A stretch of DNA of 64,000 bases, taken from assembly GCA_017466345.1 (NCBI GenBank), contig JAFTUI010000007.1, forward strand, positions 1 through 64,000, in the 5' to 3' direction. Made by a program: the position numbers and the translations under genes. The notes under the pieces were generated by a model, which was given only the letters and a program-made list of their open reading frames with translations, did not search any database and had not been told where the DNA came from. Of the stretch, positions 35,233 to 45,311 are shown one piece after another (positions within the stretch are counted from its first letter, which is position 1; the number at the start of each line of letters is the position of its first letter). The DNA is from Tidjanibacter sp. (lineage in GTDB: Bacteria; Bacteroidota; Bacteroidia; Bacteroidales; Rikenellaceae).

Positions 35233-36891
35233 ATGAAACGGTTTACAATAGGTTACATCCTTTTCGCTTGTGCGATGCTTTTTGCAACCGCCTGCAACAC
35301 CCCCAAGGAGGACTCTTTGGCGGTGGCGCTGAGCGAACTCGATGCTGCAATATCTCTGCGCGAGAACTACACACAACTCAAAGAGAGGCGTATTGCGCTC
35401 AAACGCGCTGCGCTCGGCAGCGAGAATATCTCCTACGAGGAGCGATTGTCAATCATTGAGTCGCTCGTGGACGAATACACCAAGTATCAGCTCGACTCCA
35501 CACTTGTGTGGTTAGACCGCGCCACCGAAGTAGCAACCACAGCGGGCGACAGTCGTAGGATGCGCTCTTTCAAACTCCGCACACTCGAACTCTACTCAAC
35601 AGCAGGTTTTTATGGCGATGCAGCAGCCATACTCCACTCCATCGACACACTCCGTATGAGTCCTGCGGAGAAGCGTCAGTACTATCGTGCAGCACACACA
35701 TACCATCGCGAGAGGCGCGAGTACTCCGCAGATGCACAAACACAAGCACTCTCGAAACAGCGGGAGGAGTACTACATAGACCGCCTAATAGCCACCGAGA
35801 GCGACACTCTTGCAAAACACAAACTCCTCTGTACCAAATATAGCAACACCTACGATTGGGAGGGTATGAGTCGCGAGTTGGAGGTCATAATGCCCACGCT
35901 CTCGCCCGTAGAGCAGGAGTTTGCCCTCTACTCATACCTGAAAGCACTCAGCGTAGGCGACAACCGAGGCTCCACCGAGGAGTTTATGATACACTTGGCA
36001 CGCTCGGCTCGTGCCGATATGCTGAGCCTCACAAACGACCACGCATCGCTCTGTATGCTCTCCGAGATACTCTTCCACACCGGCGATATTAAACGCGCCT
36101 TCGAGTATATACAGATAGCTATGGAGGACGCCACATTCTACAACTCGCGCCTACGCCCCTGGCAGGTGGCAACACTGCTGCCCGTAATCGAGAATAGTTA
36201 CAGCAAAGAGAGGGAATCGCAGCGCAAAGACCTCTTCATTGCCATTATTGTCATCTCGCTCTTGTGGGTTGCGCTTGTGGGCTTACTCATTGCCAAGAGC
36301 CGCCAAAATCGCCAAATAGAGCAGGCCAAAACACAACTCGAAGAGATGAATGCCAAGCTCAGCGAGTATGTTGCACGACTCTCGGAGCAGAACAAAATCG
36401 AGCACTCGTTGGCGGCAAAACTGAGCGAGGCTAACGCTGTCAAAGAGCAGTATATAGGACTCTTCCTTGTCATCAGCTCGAACTATATCGACCTGCTGAA
36501 ATCCTACCACAACAACGTGCGCAAAAGGCTCTCGCAAGGTGCCATCGATACCCTCCAAAAGGAGATTGGTAGCTCCACAATCATTGAAGACGCCGAAGAG
36601 GAGTTTTATGCCAACTTCGACAATGCATTCCTGAGCCTCTATCCGACCTTTGTCGAGGAGTTCAACGCACTGCTGAAAGAGGACCAGCAGATTGTGCTGA
36701 AAAATCCTCGCCGCCTGAATACCGAGCTTCGCATCTTTGCCCTAATCAAACTCGGCATTACGGACTCTTCGCGTATTGCTTCGCTGCTACGCTACTCGGT
36801 AAATACCATCTACAACTACCGAGCAGGCGTGAAAAACAAGGCTATCGTAGAGCGCGACAACTTCGAGGATGACGTGCGTAAAATTGGATAG
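35233..36891 (+). CDS. DUF6377-type membrane sensor-regulator
   Basis: A 552-residue protein: N-terminal signal/lipobox-like segment (Cys21), TPR-like helical region to ~325, one membrane segment (about 334-354), a coiled coil (~358-415) and a C-terminal cytoplasmic domain. The C-terminus ends in a helix-turn-helix-like stretch (ALIKLGITDSSRIASLLRYSVNTIYNYRAGVKNKA) resembling the DUF6377 family. Such proteins often sit beside SusC/SusD loci, and the layout suggests sensing in the periplasm with DNA binding inside. Direct neighbours are the divergent lipoprotein-CotH pair and the beta-glucan locus, so it probably controls one or both. This is inferred from position. Confidence 0.82.
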   Translation: MKRFTIGYILFACAMLFATACNTPKEDSLAVALSELDAAISLRENYTQLKERRIALKRAALGSENISYEERLSIIESLVDEYTKYQLDSTLVWLDRATEVATTAGDSRRMRSFKLRTLELYSTAGFYGDAAAILHSIDTLRMSPAEKRQYYRAAHTYHRERREYSADAQTQALSKQREEYYIDRLIATESDTLAKHKLLCTKYSNTYDWEGMSRELEVIMPTLSPVEQEFALYSYLKALSVGDNRGSTEEFMIHLARSARADMLSLTNDHASLCMLSEILFHTGDIKRAFEYIQIAMEDATFYNSRLRPWQVATLLPVIENSYSKERESQRKDLFIAIIVISLLWVALVGLLIAKSRQNRQIEQAKTQLEEMNAKLSEYVARLSEQNKIEHSLAAKLSEANAVKEQYIGLFLVISSNYIDLLKSYHNNVRKRLSQGAIDTLQKEIGSSTIIEDAEEEFYANFDNAFLSLYPTFVEEFNALLKEDQQIVLKNPRRLNTELRIFALIKLGITDSSRIASLLRYSVNTIYNYRAGVKNKAIVERDNFEDDVRKIG

Positions 36892-36992
36892 AAGGGGCTT
36901 AAATTGCCAAAATTGCGCCACTCGACAATCCACTTTTTGCAACTTGGCCAACAAACAGCAAACGGTTTATTATTAGATACTTAACACAAAAT

Positions 36993-37033
36993 AAAAGGTA
37001 TGGAAAATCCACCAAATTTTCTATACCTTTTTT
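36993..37033 (+). terminator. Terminator after the regulator gene
   Basis: Arms AAAAGGTATGGAAAAT (36993-37008) and ATTTTCTATACCTTTT (37016-37031), 16 bp with one G-T pair, followed by more T. It separates the regulator from the glucan operon. Confidence 0.85.
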
Positions 37034-37124
37034 TATGCGCATAAAAAAAGTTAATTTTACTATGAGTTTCGGCCACCGATGGCAGAAAAAAGCAAACTGA
37101 CAAAAAACAAACCAAACCTACAAT

Positions 37125-39350
37125 ATGAATCGCGCACTATCTATCCTCGTGGGAGTTGCAGCTACCCTTCTGGCTGTGGGTTGCTCCTCCGAAAACCAAA
37201 CCGAAAAACGTATCAACGAGCTCCTCTCGCAGATGACGCTCGAAGAGAAAATCGGACAACTCAATCAGGTTACTCACTACACCACCGAACAAATGTTCCC
37301 TGAGGTTGCTGCGGGAAACATCGGCTCCATCCTCAACCTTTCCGACCCCGTAGAGATCAACAAACTCCAAAAGGTCGCCATTGAGGAGAGTCGTCTGGGT
37401 ATTCCTCTGATTTTTGCCCGCGATGTCATTCACGGTTTTAAGACCATCTTCCCCATTCCCCTCGGTCAGGCTGCATCATTCGATGCCGAGATGGTCGAGA
37501 AGGGTGCCCGCATTGCTGCCCAAGAGGCTGTGGCTTCGGGTGTAAGGTGGACTTTCTCGCCTATGGTCGACATCTCGCGCGACTCGCGCTGGGGTAGGAT
37601 TGCCGAGAGCTTCGGCGAAGACCCCTATCTGACAAGCGAACTTGCGGTGGCAATGTTGCGTGGTTATCAGGATAACAAAAAACCCCTTGCTGCGTGCGCC
37701 AAACACTTTGTGGGCTACGGTGCTTCGGAGGGTGGCTTGGACTACGCCCCCATCCACATCACCGAGCGCGAACTGAGGAACTACTACCTTCCTCCCTTTG
37801 AGGCTCTGGCTAAGGCGGGATGTATGACCTTTATGCCCTCGTTCAACGACAACGATGGCATTCCCTCGGCGGGTAACAAATTCCTCCTTAGGGATGTTTT
37901 GCGTGACGAGTGGGGTTGGGATGGCTGCGTAGTGAGCGATTGGGGCTCGGTGGGCGGTATGCTTGCACACGGCTTTGCTGCCGATATGAGGGAGGCCGCC
38001 AAACGCGGTCTTACAGCAGGCACCGATGTGGATATGATGTCCTACGCCTATCTGCCCCACCTGAAAGATTTGGTGGAGAGTGGCGAACTGAGCGAAAAGG
38101 TCATTGACGAGAGTGTTCGCAACGTGCTGAGGCTCAAATTCCGCCTCGGCTTGTTCGAGAACCCCTATGTTGAAGAGGAGAACTATCAGGCAGCCTACTA
38201 CACTCCTGAGGCTTTGGAGGCTTCGCGCGAGGCCGCCGCAAAGAGTGCCGTACTGCTCAAAAACGACAAAAATACTCTTCCCCTCACAGCCAAAACCAAA
38301 CGTATCTTGGTTGCAGGTCCTTTGGCAAAGGCACCCCACGACCAGCTGGGCACTTGGATTTTCGATGGCGAGAAGTCGCACACCGTAACTCCCTTGCAGG
38401 CTCTCTTGGAGAACTATGGCGATCGTGTCAAGGTTGGCTATTCGGATATTCTCTCTTATAGTCGCGAGAAATGCAGTAGCGCCGCACTCTCACTCTTCAC
38501 CGCAAAGGCAGCCACCTACGATGCTGTGGTGCTCTTCCTCGGCGAGGAGTCTATCCTCTCGGGCGAGGCTCACAGCCTTGTAAATCTTGATTTGCAGGGT
38601 AGCCAGAGCGAACTTTTGAAGGCTGCACGCCGCAGTGGCAAGCCCGTCATCGCTGTTGTTATGGCTGGTAGGGCTCTCTCGGTTGGCAAAGACCTCGAAA
38701 ATATGGATGCTCTTATTTGGTCGTTCCACCCCGGCACTATGGGTGGCGTTGCGCTTGCCGAGCTCATCTTTGGCGATGAGGTGCCCAGCGGCAAACTCCC
38801 CATCACCTTCCCCGTTGCGGCAGGTCAGGAGCCCATCTACTACAACGCACACTTCCCCGAGCGTCCCGCAAGTGGCAACGAAATCCTTTTGGACGACATC
38901 GAGTTGGAGGCAGGTCAGACCTCGCTCGGCTGTACCGCCTATTGGCTCGATGCTGGCTTTGGTCCCCTCTACCCCTTCGGCTATGGTTTGAGCTACACCA
39001 CCTTCGAGTACTCGAACATAAAGACCGACAAGGAGACTTATGGCAAGAAGGACGATGTAGTCATCTCGTTCACACTTACCAATAGCGGCAAGGTGGAGGC
39101 TACGGAGGTCGTGCAGGTCTATGTTAGGGACGTTGCAGGCTCGGTTTCGCGCCCCAAGAAGGAGCTCAAAGCCTTCGAGCGCATAACCTTAGGGGCTGGC
39201 GAGAGTCGCGAGTGCACCATCACTCTCCCCGTAGAGAGGCTCGCCTTCTGGAACATTGATATGGAGAAGGTTGTGGAGGCTGGCGAATTCCACCTGTGGG
39301 TGGCTGGCGACAGCGCATCGGGCGAGAGGCTCTCCTTCTGGGTTGAGTAG
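37125..39350 (+). CDS. bglX: GH3 family beta-glucosidase
   Basis: A 741-residue lipoprotein-type GH3 enzyme (lipobox ending Cys20). The (beta/alpha)8 domain shows the substrate-binding KHFVGYGASEGGLDY and the catalytic nucleophile Asp272 in CVVSDWGSVGG. The alpha/beta sandwich domain and a C-terminal fibronectin-III-like domain (EVVQVYVRD) follow. It removes terminal beta-linked glucose from oligosaccharides, here most likely beta-1,3 (or beta-1,6) gluco-oligosaccharides released by the GH16 and GH128-like enzymes downstream. Location is probably periplasm or outer membrane. It is first in the operon, 50 nt before susC. Confidence 0.92.
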   Translation: MNRALSILVGVAATLLAVGCSSENQTEKRINELLSQMTLEEKIGQLNQVTHYTTEQMFPEVAAGNIGSILNLSDPVEINKLQKVAIEESRLGIPLIFARDVIHGFKTIFPIPLGQAASFDAEMVEKGARIAAQEAVASGVRWTFSPMVDISRDSRWGRIAESFGEDPYLTSELAVAMLRGYQDNKKPLAACAKHFVGYGASEGGLDYAPIHITERELRNYYLPPFEALAKAGCMTFMPSFNDNDGIPSAGNKFLLRDVLRDEWGWDGCVVSDWGSVGGMLAHGFAADMREAAKRGLTAGTDVDMMSYAYLPHLKDLVESGELSEKVIDESVRNVLRLKFRLGLFENPYVEEENYQAAYYTPEALEASREAAAKSAVLLKNDKNTLPLTAKTKRILVAGPLAKAPHDQLGTWIFDGEKSHTVTPLQALLENYGDRVKVGYSDILSYSREKCSSAALSLFTAKAATYDAVVLFLGEESILSGEAHSLVNLDLQGSQSELLKAARRSGKPVIAVVMAGRALSVGKDLENMDALIWSFHPGTMGGVALAELIFGDEVPSGKLPITFPVAAGQEPIYYNAHFPERPASGNEILLDDIELEAGQTSLGCTAYWLDAGFGPLYPFGYGLSYTTFEYSNIKTDKETYGKKDDVVISFTLTNSGKVEATEVVQVYVRDVAGSVSRPKKELKAFERITLGAGESRECTITLPVERLAFWNIDMEKVVEAGEFHLWVAGDSASGERLSFWVE

Positions 39351-39400
39351 TGATTTTCGGAACAAACAACTAATAAAATTATAGGTAAAACAGATATACG

Positions 39401-42400
39401 ATGAAACGACTATTGGTAATGATTGCAGCCTTAGTGACTTGTGGCACATTGGCTGCTCAGACCCACAAGGTGGAGGGTACGGTTACCGATGCTTCTGACG
39501 GTTCGGCGCTCATTGGCGTTACCGTAGAGTTGGTGGGCACCTCGACCGTTACCATCACCGACTACTTGGGAAACTACTCGTTGTCGGTACCATTCGGAGG
39601 AGCCTCCTCAAAGAAGGTTACATTCTCCTATATGGGCTATAACGACAAGACTCTCACGGTCACTCCCTCGACCACACGCTTGGACGTGAAGTTGGAGATG
39701 GGTGCCGATGTGATTGAGGACGTGGTGGTTGTGGGCTACGGTACGATGAAACGTAGCGACCTTACGGGTGCTGTGGCTTCGGTGGACTCGGAGGACTTGC
39801 AGCGCACCCCCGTAGCAACCATCGACCAAGCCTTTGCTGGTCGTATTGCGGGCGTTACGGTCAATGCTTCGACAGGTCAGCCCGGTGCCGCTGCCGAGGT
39901 TAGGATTCGTGGTATCGGTACGGTGAATAACTCGGCACCTATCTATGTTGTAGATGGTGTGATTACTGAGGATATTGCCTTTCTCAACGCCAGCGACATT
40001 GCCTCTACGGAGGTGCTGAAAGATGCTTCGAGTACGGCTATCTACGGTTCGCGAGGTGCCAATGGTGTGATTATCGTCACAACCAAGAACGGTGCTAAGG
40101 ACCGCGCACCCCAAATCTCGCTGAGCGCATACGCGGGTGTGCAGAACCGCTGGAACAAACTCGACCTTATGGGGCGTGACGAGATGGCTCAAACTATCAT
40201 CGCCATTGAGGGTGTTGCCTCGCAGCAGAATTTCTACAACAAACACGGCTTCTTGAAGTGGCTCAAAGCCTACCGCCTGGGCAAGTCGCCCTACTACCCC
40301 ACCGAGCTCGACTACTCGACCATCGAGACCGATTGGCAGGATGCGGTATTCAAAGCCAATGCACCCATTCAGAACTACCACCTTTCGGTGGATGGCGGTA
40401 GCCAGAACAGCCAATACTCGTTCAGTGCGGGCTACTTCACACAAGACGGTACTATTATAGGCTCCAACTATGAGCGTCTGACATTGCGTCTGAACTCTTC
40501 GTACAATCTCACGAAGTGGCTCAAAGTGGGCGAGAGCATCTCGTTCATCTCCTCCTCTTCGCGCTGGGCTATGAACAACTCTTCGAGTGCGGGTGCCTCT
40601 ATTCTCTCGGCAGCCCTTGCGATGGCGCCCTGGGACCCCACACACTACCCCGAGGGCTCGGTCAACATCAATGGCGAGGACCTGAGTGGTGCGATTGCCG
40701 CAGGCTCCAACTTCAAAAACGTTACCAACCCCTTCTCGATGGTGGAGCATACCCACCCCAACAACCAAGACCAACGCTTGTTGGGTAATATCTACTTGGA
40801 GGCTACGCTTCTCAAAGGGCTCACGTTGCGCTCTTCGATAAGCATCGACCAGACCACCAGCCTCAACCGCTCCTTCAAGGATAAATACATCCACTCGGAC
40901 TACGACAAGATGGACAAAAACTTCCTCTCTTCGTCTATTGGTATGGGGCGCACGATGTTCTATGAGAATACACTCAACTACTCCTACGAGAGTGGCGACC
41001 ACCGCTTCACCGCAATGATCGGTCAGACCACCGAGGAGTACACCTACTACTCGATTGGCGGTGCCGGTGCTACGATTACCAACCCCAGCGAGAACAACTG
41101 GTACCTGAACCAGACCACCGAGGATAAGACCGAATCGGGCGATTCTGTGGCTCGTACAAGGCGTTTCTCGCTGCTCGGCAGGTTGTTCTATAACTACGCC
41201 GACCGCTATATGGCGACTATCAACTTCCGCGCTGACGCCTCCTCGAAGTTCCCCGAACACCTGTGGGGCTACTTCCCCTCTATGGCGTTTGCTTGGAGGC
41301 TCTCGGAGGAGGAGTTTATGGAGAATGCTGAGGCTTTCGACAACCTCAAACTCCGCTTTGGCTGGGGACGCATCGGTAACGATAAGATTGCCGAGGGCGC
41401 CTTCACACAAACAGTTCATCAGGACCACCTGACCTTCACGGGCTATCCCTTTGGTGCTACGGGCGAACTCGCAACGGGTGCAACAGTCCTCACCTATGTA
41501 AATAGTGGCGGTAAGTGGGAGACCACCGAGCAACTCAACCTCGGTTTGGATTTCAGCCTCTGGAACAATAAGTTCTATGGTACTGTGGACCTCTTCGAGC
41601 GCAACACCTACGATATGCTCCTCTCGGTGACCGCTCCCGCACACGTTGGCAACCGCTACTCGCCTACGGCAAATGTGGGTACGGTGCAGAATAGGGGTAT
41701 CGAGCTTACTTTGGGTCACAGCGGCACCATCGGCAACGGCTGGGAGTACGATGTGAACATCAACGGCTCGGTAATCTCCAACGAGCTGACCAAACTCAAT
41801 GGTGGCGAGAGGGTTTATGGTGCCTACACCATCTGTGACGAGGGTCTGCCCCTCTACTCCTTCTGGGGCTACGAATACGAGGGTATCTACCAGAGCAACG
41901 AGGAGGTTTCGGAACACCAATGGGGTGTTGCTACCCCCACCGAACATTGGGGCGATGCACGCTACAAAGACCAGAACTCCGATGGTATAATCAACAATGA
42001 CGACTTGGTGGCCATCGGCAACCCATTCCCCTGGCTGACCTACGGTGCCAACTTCTCGCTCCGCAAGAGCGGCTGGGATGTAAGCCTCTTCTTCCAAGGC
42101 GTCTATGGCAACCAAATCTACAATGCTGTAAGGCTGCGCACCGAGGGTGCAGGCGTGGAATCTACGCTGAGCACCACTATGCGCAACGCTTGGACCAAGA
42201 GCAACACCAACGGCACTATTCCCAACGCAGGTCCTTCGGGCTCTTCGCGCAACAAGGAGGCTTCGAGCCGCTTTGTGGAGGACGGCAGCTACCTGAGGCT
42301 CAAAAACCTCCAAGTGGGCTACACCCTGCCTCAGGGCTTCTCGAAGAAGATTGGCATTTCGAGTTGCAGGCTCTATGTTACTATGGGCAACCTGCTGACC

Positions 42401-42505
42401 TTCACAAACTATACGGGCTATGACCCCGAGGTGGGCGGTGGTGTTGATTGGGGCAACTACCCCCAGTCGCGCACAATCACTTTTGGTACAAACATCAACT
42501 TCTAA
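39401..42505 (+). CDS. susC: SusC/RagA-type TonB-dependent outer-membrane transporter
   Basis: A 1034-residue outer-membrane transporter. Features in order: signal peptide (1-20, ending LAAQ), carboxypeptidase-regulatory-like domain (~22-100), the TonB-box/SusC signature DVVVVGYGTMKRSDLTGAV, a plug domain with ITEDIAFLNASDIASTEVLKDASSTAIYGSRGANGVI, and the 22-strand barrel ending in a terminal Phe. It imports oligosaccharides with the SusD-like lid. The gene is followed by susD after 17 nt. Context indicates a beta-1,3-glucan oligosaccharide as cargo. Confidence 0.97.
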   Translation: MKRLLVMIAALVTCGTLAAQTHKVEGTVTDASDGSALIGVTVELVGTSTVTITDYLGNYSLSVPFGGASSKKVTFSYMGYNDKTLTVTPSTTRLDVKLEMGADVIEDVVVVGYGTMKRSDLTGAVASVDSEDLQRTPVATIDQAFAGRIAGVTVNASTGQPGAAAEVRIRGIGTVNNSAPIYVVDGVITEDIAFLNASDIASTEVLKDASSTAIYGSRGANGVIIVTTKNGAKDRAPQISLSAYAGVQNRWNKLDLMGRDEMAQTIIAIEGVASQQNFYNKHGFLKWLKAYRLGKSPYYPTELDYSTIETDWQDAVFKANAPIQNYHLSVDGGSQNSQYSFSAGYFTQDGTIIGSNYERLTLRLNSSYNLTKWLKVGESISFISSSSRWAMNNSSSAGASILSAALAMAPWDPTHYPEGSVNINGEDLSGAIAAGSNFKNVTNPFSMVEHTHPNNQDQRLLGNIYLEATLLKGLTLRSSISIDQTTSLNRSFKDKYIHSDYDKMDKNFLSSSIGMGRTMFYENTLNYSYESGDHRFTAMIGQTTEEYTYYSIGGAGATITNPSENNWYLNQTTEDKTESGDSVARTRRFSLLGRLFYNYADRYMATINFRADASSKFPEHLWGYFPSMAFAWRLSEEEFMENAEAFDNLKLRFGWGRIGNDKIAEGAFTQTVHQDHLTFTGYPFGATGELATGATVLTYVNSGGKWETTEQLNLGLDFSLWNNKFYGTVDLFERNTYDMLLSVTAPAHVGNRYSPTANVGTVQNRGIELTLGHSGTIGNGWEYDVNINGSVISNELTKLNGGERVYGAYTICDEGLPLYSFWGYEYEGIYQSNEEVSEHQWGVATPTEHWGDARYKDQNSDGIINNDDLVAIGNPFPWLTYGANFSLRKSGWDVSLFFQGVYGNQIYNAVRLRTEGAGVESTLSTTMRNAWTKSNTNGTIPNAGPSGSSRNKEASSRFVEDGSYLRLKNLQVGYTLPQGFSKKIGISSCRLYVTMGNLLTFTNYTGYDPEVGGGVDWGNYPQSRTITFGTNINF

Positions 42506-42522
42506 ACTCAGTGCAGAGGACT

Positions 42523-44073
42523 ATGAAAAAGACCTTATATATTATAATGGTGGTTGCTATGGCAACCGTGCTGACGGGTTGTAACGATTGGCTCCGCGAG
42601 GATGCACCCGGTAGCACCAAACTCGAAGATTTCTTTACGGACGGCACCACCGCTTTGCAGTCGGTCAATGCCTGCTACACACCTCTGATGTGGGAGTTGC
42701 AGGGCACCTACTTCTCGGAGTGGTTTGTGGGCGATATTGCCTCGGATGATGCCGTGAAGGGTGGCGAGCACATCCTCGATATGGCTGCGGCATACGACAT
42801 CGAGAACTTCAAGACCGTGGCGAGCAACGAACTGCTGTTGCAATTCTACCGCGCACAGTATCAGGGCATTGCAAGGTGTAACTTCTCGCTTGCGAATGTT
42901 CCCGATATGCCCGTAGATACGATTATGACCGCACCTCTGAAAGACCGCTACGTTGGCGAGGCTAAGTTCCTGAGGGCATACTACTACTTCCGCCTTGTGA
43001 GGATGTTTGGTGGCGTGCCTAAGGTCGATTTTGTTGTCGACTCTTCGGACAAATGGAAACAGCCCCGCGCAACTGCTGAGGACATCTACACCTTCATCCT
43101 CAGCGACTTGGAGGATGCTGAGCAGAAACTGCAACTCAAAAGCGAGATGGCTCCCGAGGACCTCGGCAGAGCTACCAAAGGCGCAGCGCAGGCGATGCTT
43201 ATGAAGGTTAACCTCTATATGAAGAACTACGACAAGGCTCGTCAGTGGGGCGAGAAGGTTATCGCAAGTAGCGAGTACGACCTCAACCCAGAATACTACA
43301 CCAACTTCCTCATCGAGGGCGAGAATGGCATTGAGTCTGTTTTTGAGGTGCAGTACGTTGACGACCCCACGAGTGACTACGGCGAAGGCAACGGCTTCTC
43401 GCGCGGCACCTTCACAACCATTCTCACACGCTCACGCTCCACAACCCTCACGGGTGGCAAGGCAGGCTGGGGCTTCAACAAACCCTCGCAAGACCTCTAT
43501 GACGAGTACGAGGAGGGCGACCCCCGTAGGGACCTTACGATCATCAACCCCTCGGATGCCCAAATCGAAAACCGCGAGCAGGAGATTCCCCTTGGTTGTC
43601 GCTATCTGAACCGCAAATATGCCAACCTCGATGCTTCGGGCAGCTACCTCGCACTCTCTCACCAGAGTCGTGGCGAGCAGAACCGCAGGGAGATACGCTA
43701 CTCGGATGTTCTGCTGATGTATGCCGAGGCGTGCTTGGAGAGCGGTGTGGACCTCGACAAAGGCAAGGAGGCACTGAACAGGGTGCGCTCGCGCGTGGGC
43801 TTGGGCGAGGTGGAACTCACCGAGGAGAACTTGCGCCACGAGCGTAGGGTGGAACTCGCAATGGAGGGACACCGCTGGTTTGACCTCTGTCGCTGGGGCA
43901 TTGCAGGCGAGGTTATGAACGCTTATAGAGTGAAATATGGAGCCGACAACGCTAATGGCAACATCGAGGGTAGCCATATGGAGCCCTTCGTGGTGGGCAA
44001 ACACGAACTTATGCCCATCCCTGCCGAGGAGGTAAGACTTAGCGAACTCTCGCAGAACGAGGGATACTATTAG
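42523..44073 (+). CDS. susD: SusD/RagB-type outer-membrane glycan-binding lipoprotein
   Basis: A 516-residue lipoprotein (lipobox at Cys20, LTGC) with TPR-like helices and the RagB/SusD C-terminal pattern (RRVELAMEGHRWFDLCRWG). It is the surface lid that hands sugars to SusC. The start at 42523 was chosen because it yields the signal peptide and follows susC by 17 nt; a longer frame from 42448 overlaps susC. A 96-nt family C repeat (C2) begins right after the stop codon. Confidence 0.96.
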   Translation: MKKTLYIIMVVAMATVLTGCNDWLREDAPGSTKLEDFFTDGTTALQSVNACYTPLMWELQGTYFSEWFVGDIASDDAVKGGEHILDMAAAYDIENFKTVASNELLLQFYRAQYQGIARCNFSLANVPDMPVDTIMTAPLKDRYVGEAKFLRAYYYFRLVRMFGGVPKVDFVVDSSDKWKQPRATAEDIYTFILSDLEDAEQKLQLKSEMAPEDLGRATKGAAQAMLMKVNLYMKNYDKARQWGEKVIASSEYDLNPEYYTNFLIEGENGIESVFEVQYVDDPTSDYGEGNGFSRGTFTTILTRSRSTTLTGGKAGWGFNKPSQDLYDEYEEGDPRRDLTIINPSDAQIENREQEIPLGCRYLNRKYANLDASGSYLALSHQSRGEQNRREIRYSDVLLMYAEACLESGVDLDKGKEALNRVRSRVGLGEVELTEENLRHERRVELAMEGHRWFDLCRWGIAGEVMNAYRVKYGADNANGNIEGSHMEPFVVGKHELMPIPAEEVRLSELSQNEGYY

Positions 44074-44187
44074 AATTGAGAATTGAGAATTGAGAATTGA
44101 GGCAAATGCGAGTAAGCGAGGGCAGAGGCTGCTTGCAGACTATGCCGAGCGGGAGCATTTTAGAGCAGCCGAAGGCTGGTCAATTGA
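44074..44187 (+). repeat. Family C repeat, copy C2, with GAATTGA microrepeats
   Basis: GAATTGA units (44074-44100) lead into the 96-nt core (44092-44187) identical to C1. A family A tail (AGCCTTAGGACTCTTGAC and later) follows at 44220-44262. The rest of the gap to the next start holds nothing recognised. Confidence 0.9.
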
Positions 44188-44315
44188 AAGCTGAAAGTTG
44201 AAACAATCCCATATCTCTCATATCTCTCATAAGCCTTAGGACTCTTGACATTAGAGATTAGACAAAACAACCATACAATTCACTTATACATTAACCTATT
44301 AAAACACAAAAGACT

Positions 44316-45167
44316 ATGAAAAAATTTCTTAGCATTTTCGCAGCGGTAGCATTGGTATTTGCTATGGCTTCGTGCGAGGAGCCCGTAGAGGAGCCCAACA
44401 ACAATGGCGGTGGCAACAACACCGAGCAGCCCGGCGGTAACGAGGGCGGCGGCAACACCGAGCAGCCCGGCGGTAACGAGGGCGGCAACACCGAGCAGCC
44501 TGGTGGCAACGAGGGTGGCAACACCGATAGCGACTACGCTTGCCTCAATGGTAGCGACTACTATCTTATCAGCATGGATGCTGTAACTTACGAGAGCATC
44601 AAGAATAAGGTTGTTGCTGACATTCGTACTGATGACTACAACACTCACCTCTGGATTTGGGATAACACCTATGTTGCAGGGTCTTGCTCGGGTCCCAACT
44701 ACTTCGGTGAAGTTGAGGGTTGGATTAGTCTTAACGTAGGTACAATTGGTTGGTCGGGTGCAGGTTTCTGCTGCTACAACGCAGACACTCTTGCCAAACT
44801 TACTACCATTACCACTTCTCCCGCAGACTACACTTTCCACATTGCTCTCAAATCTCAGGATGACGCAGTTCACACTCTTGTTTTTTATAGCAACGATGGT
44901 TCTGAGTCAAAGATTGAGATTGGTACTCCTACCAGTGGTCACGTTTACAACTACGAGCGTAACGGCGAGTGGTGCGAGATTGAGGTTCCTATGACATACC
45001 TCACTGGTCAGGGTCTGCTTTGGGCTCCTGGTCTTGGCGCAGGTTCTGTAGCTGGTGACAATGTTACCACAACTCCTACTGGCGGTCACAATGTTATGGC
45101 TGTGCTCAGTGGTGCAACTGGTGCACTCAACCTCGATGCTTGCTTCATCTACAAACCCGCAAAATAA
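44316..45167 (+). CDS. Putative surface glycan-binding lipoprotein with PGGNEGG-repeat linker
   Basis: A 283-residue lipoprotein (lipobox Cys20, MASC). After the lipobox come ~50 residues of low complexity made of PGGNEGG units (four repeats of NTEQPGGNEGG type). A ~200-residue beta-rich domain of no recognised family follows. Position directly after susD fits a surface glycan-binding protein (SGBP). The flexible linker would hold the binding domain away from the membrane. No catalytic motif was seen. The linker is shared with the next two proteins. Confidence 0.6.
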   Translation: MKKFLSIFAAVALVFAMASCEEPVEEPNNNGGGNNTEQPGGNEGGGNTEQPGGNEGGNTEQPGGNEGGNTDSDYACLNGSDYYLISMDAVTYESIKNKVVADIRTDDYNTHLWIWDNTYVAGSCSGPNYFGEVEGWISLNVGTIGWSGAGFCCYNADTLAKLTTITTSPADYTFHIALKSQDDAVHTLVFYSNDGSESKIEIGTPTSGHVYNYERNGEWCEIEVPMTYLTGQGLLWAPGLGAGSVAGDNVTTTPTGGHNVMAVLSGATGALNLDACFIYKPAK

Positions 45168-45311
45168 GTTTTCCGTATTTCTCAAATGCGGAACTGCCCA
45201 ACTCGAAAGTGTATTAATAAATAATAGAGCTTAGGCAGTTTAGGCTCGGAGGGTTTGAATGCACCCTTCGGGTCACAACAAAAAAAGTAATTAAAACAAA
45301 GGACACAGAGT
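45168..45311. other. Spacer between lipoprotein gene and GH16 gene
   Basis: 144 nt with several weak hairpins (for example CCGTATTTCTCAAATGCGG) but no T-run terminator, so transcription may continue into GH16. No promoter box recognised. Confidence 0.4.

Noticed and set aside
39608-42313. 901-codon open frame on the minus strand
   Set aside because: Shadow of susC on the other strand; no signal peptide or recognisable domain, whereas the plus-strand frame is a textbook SusC.
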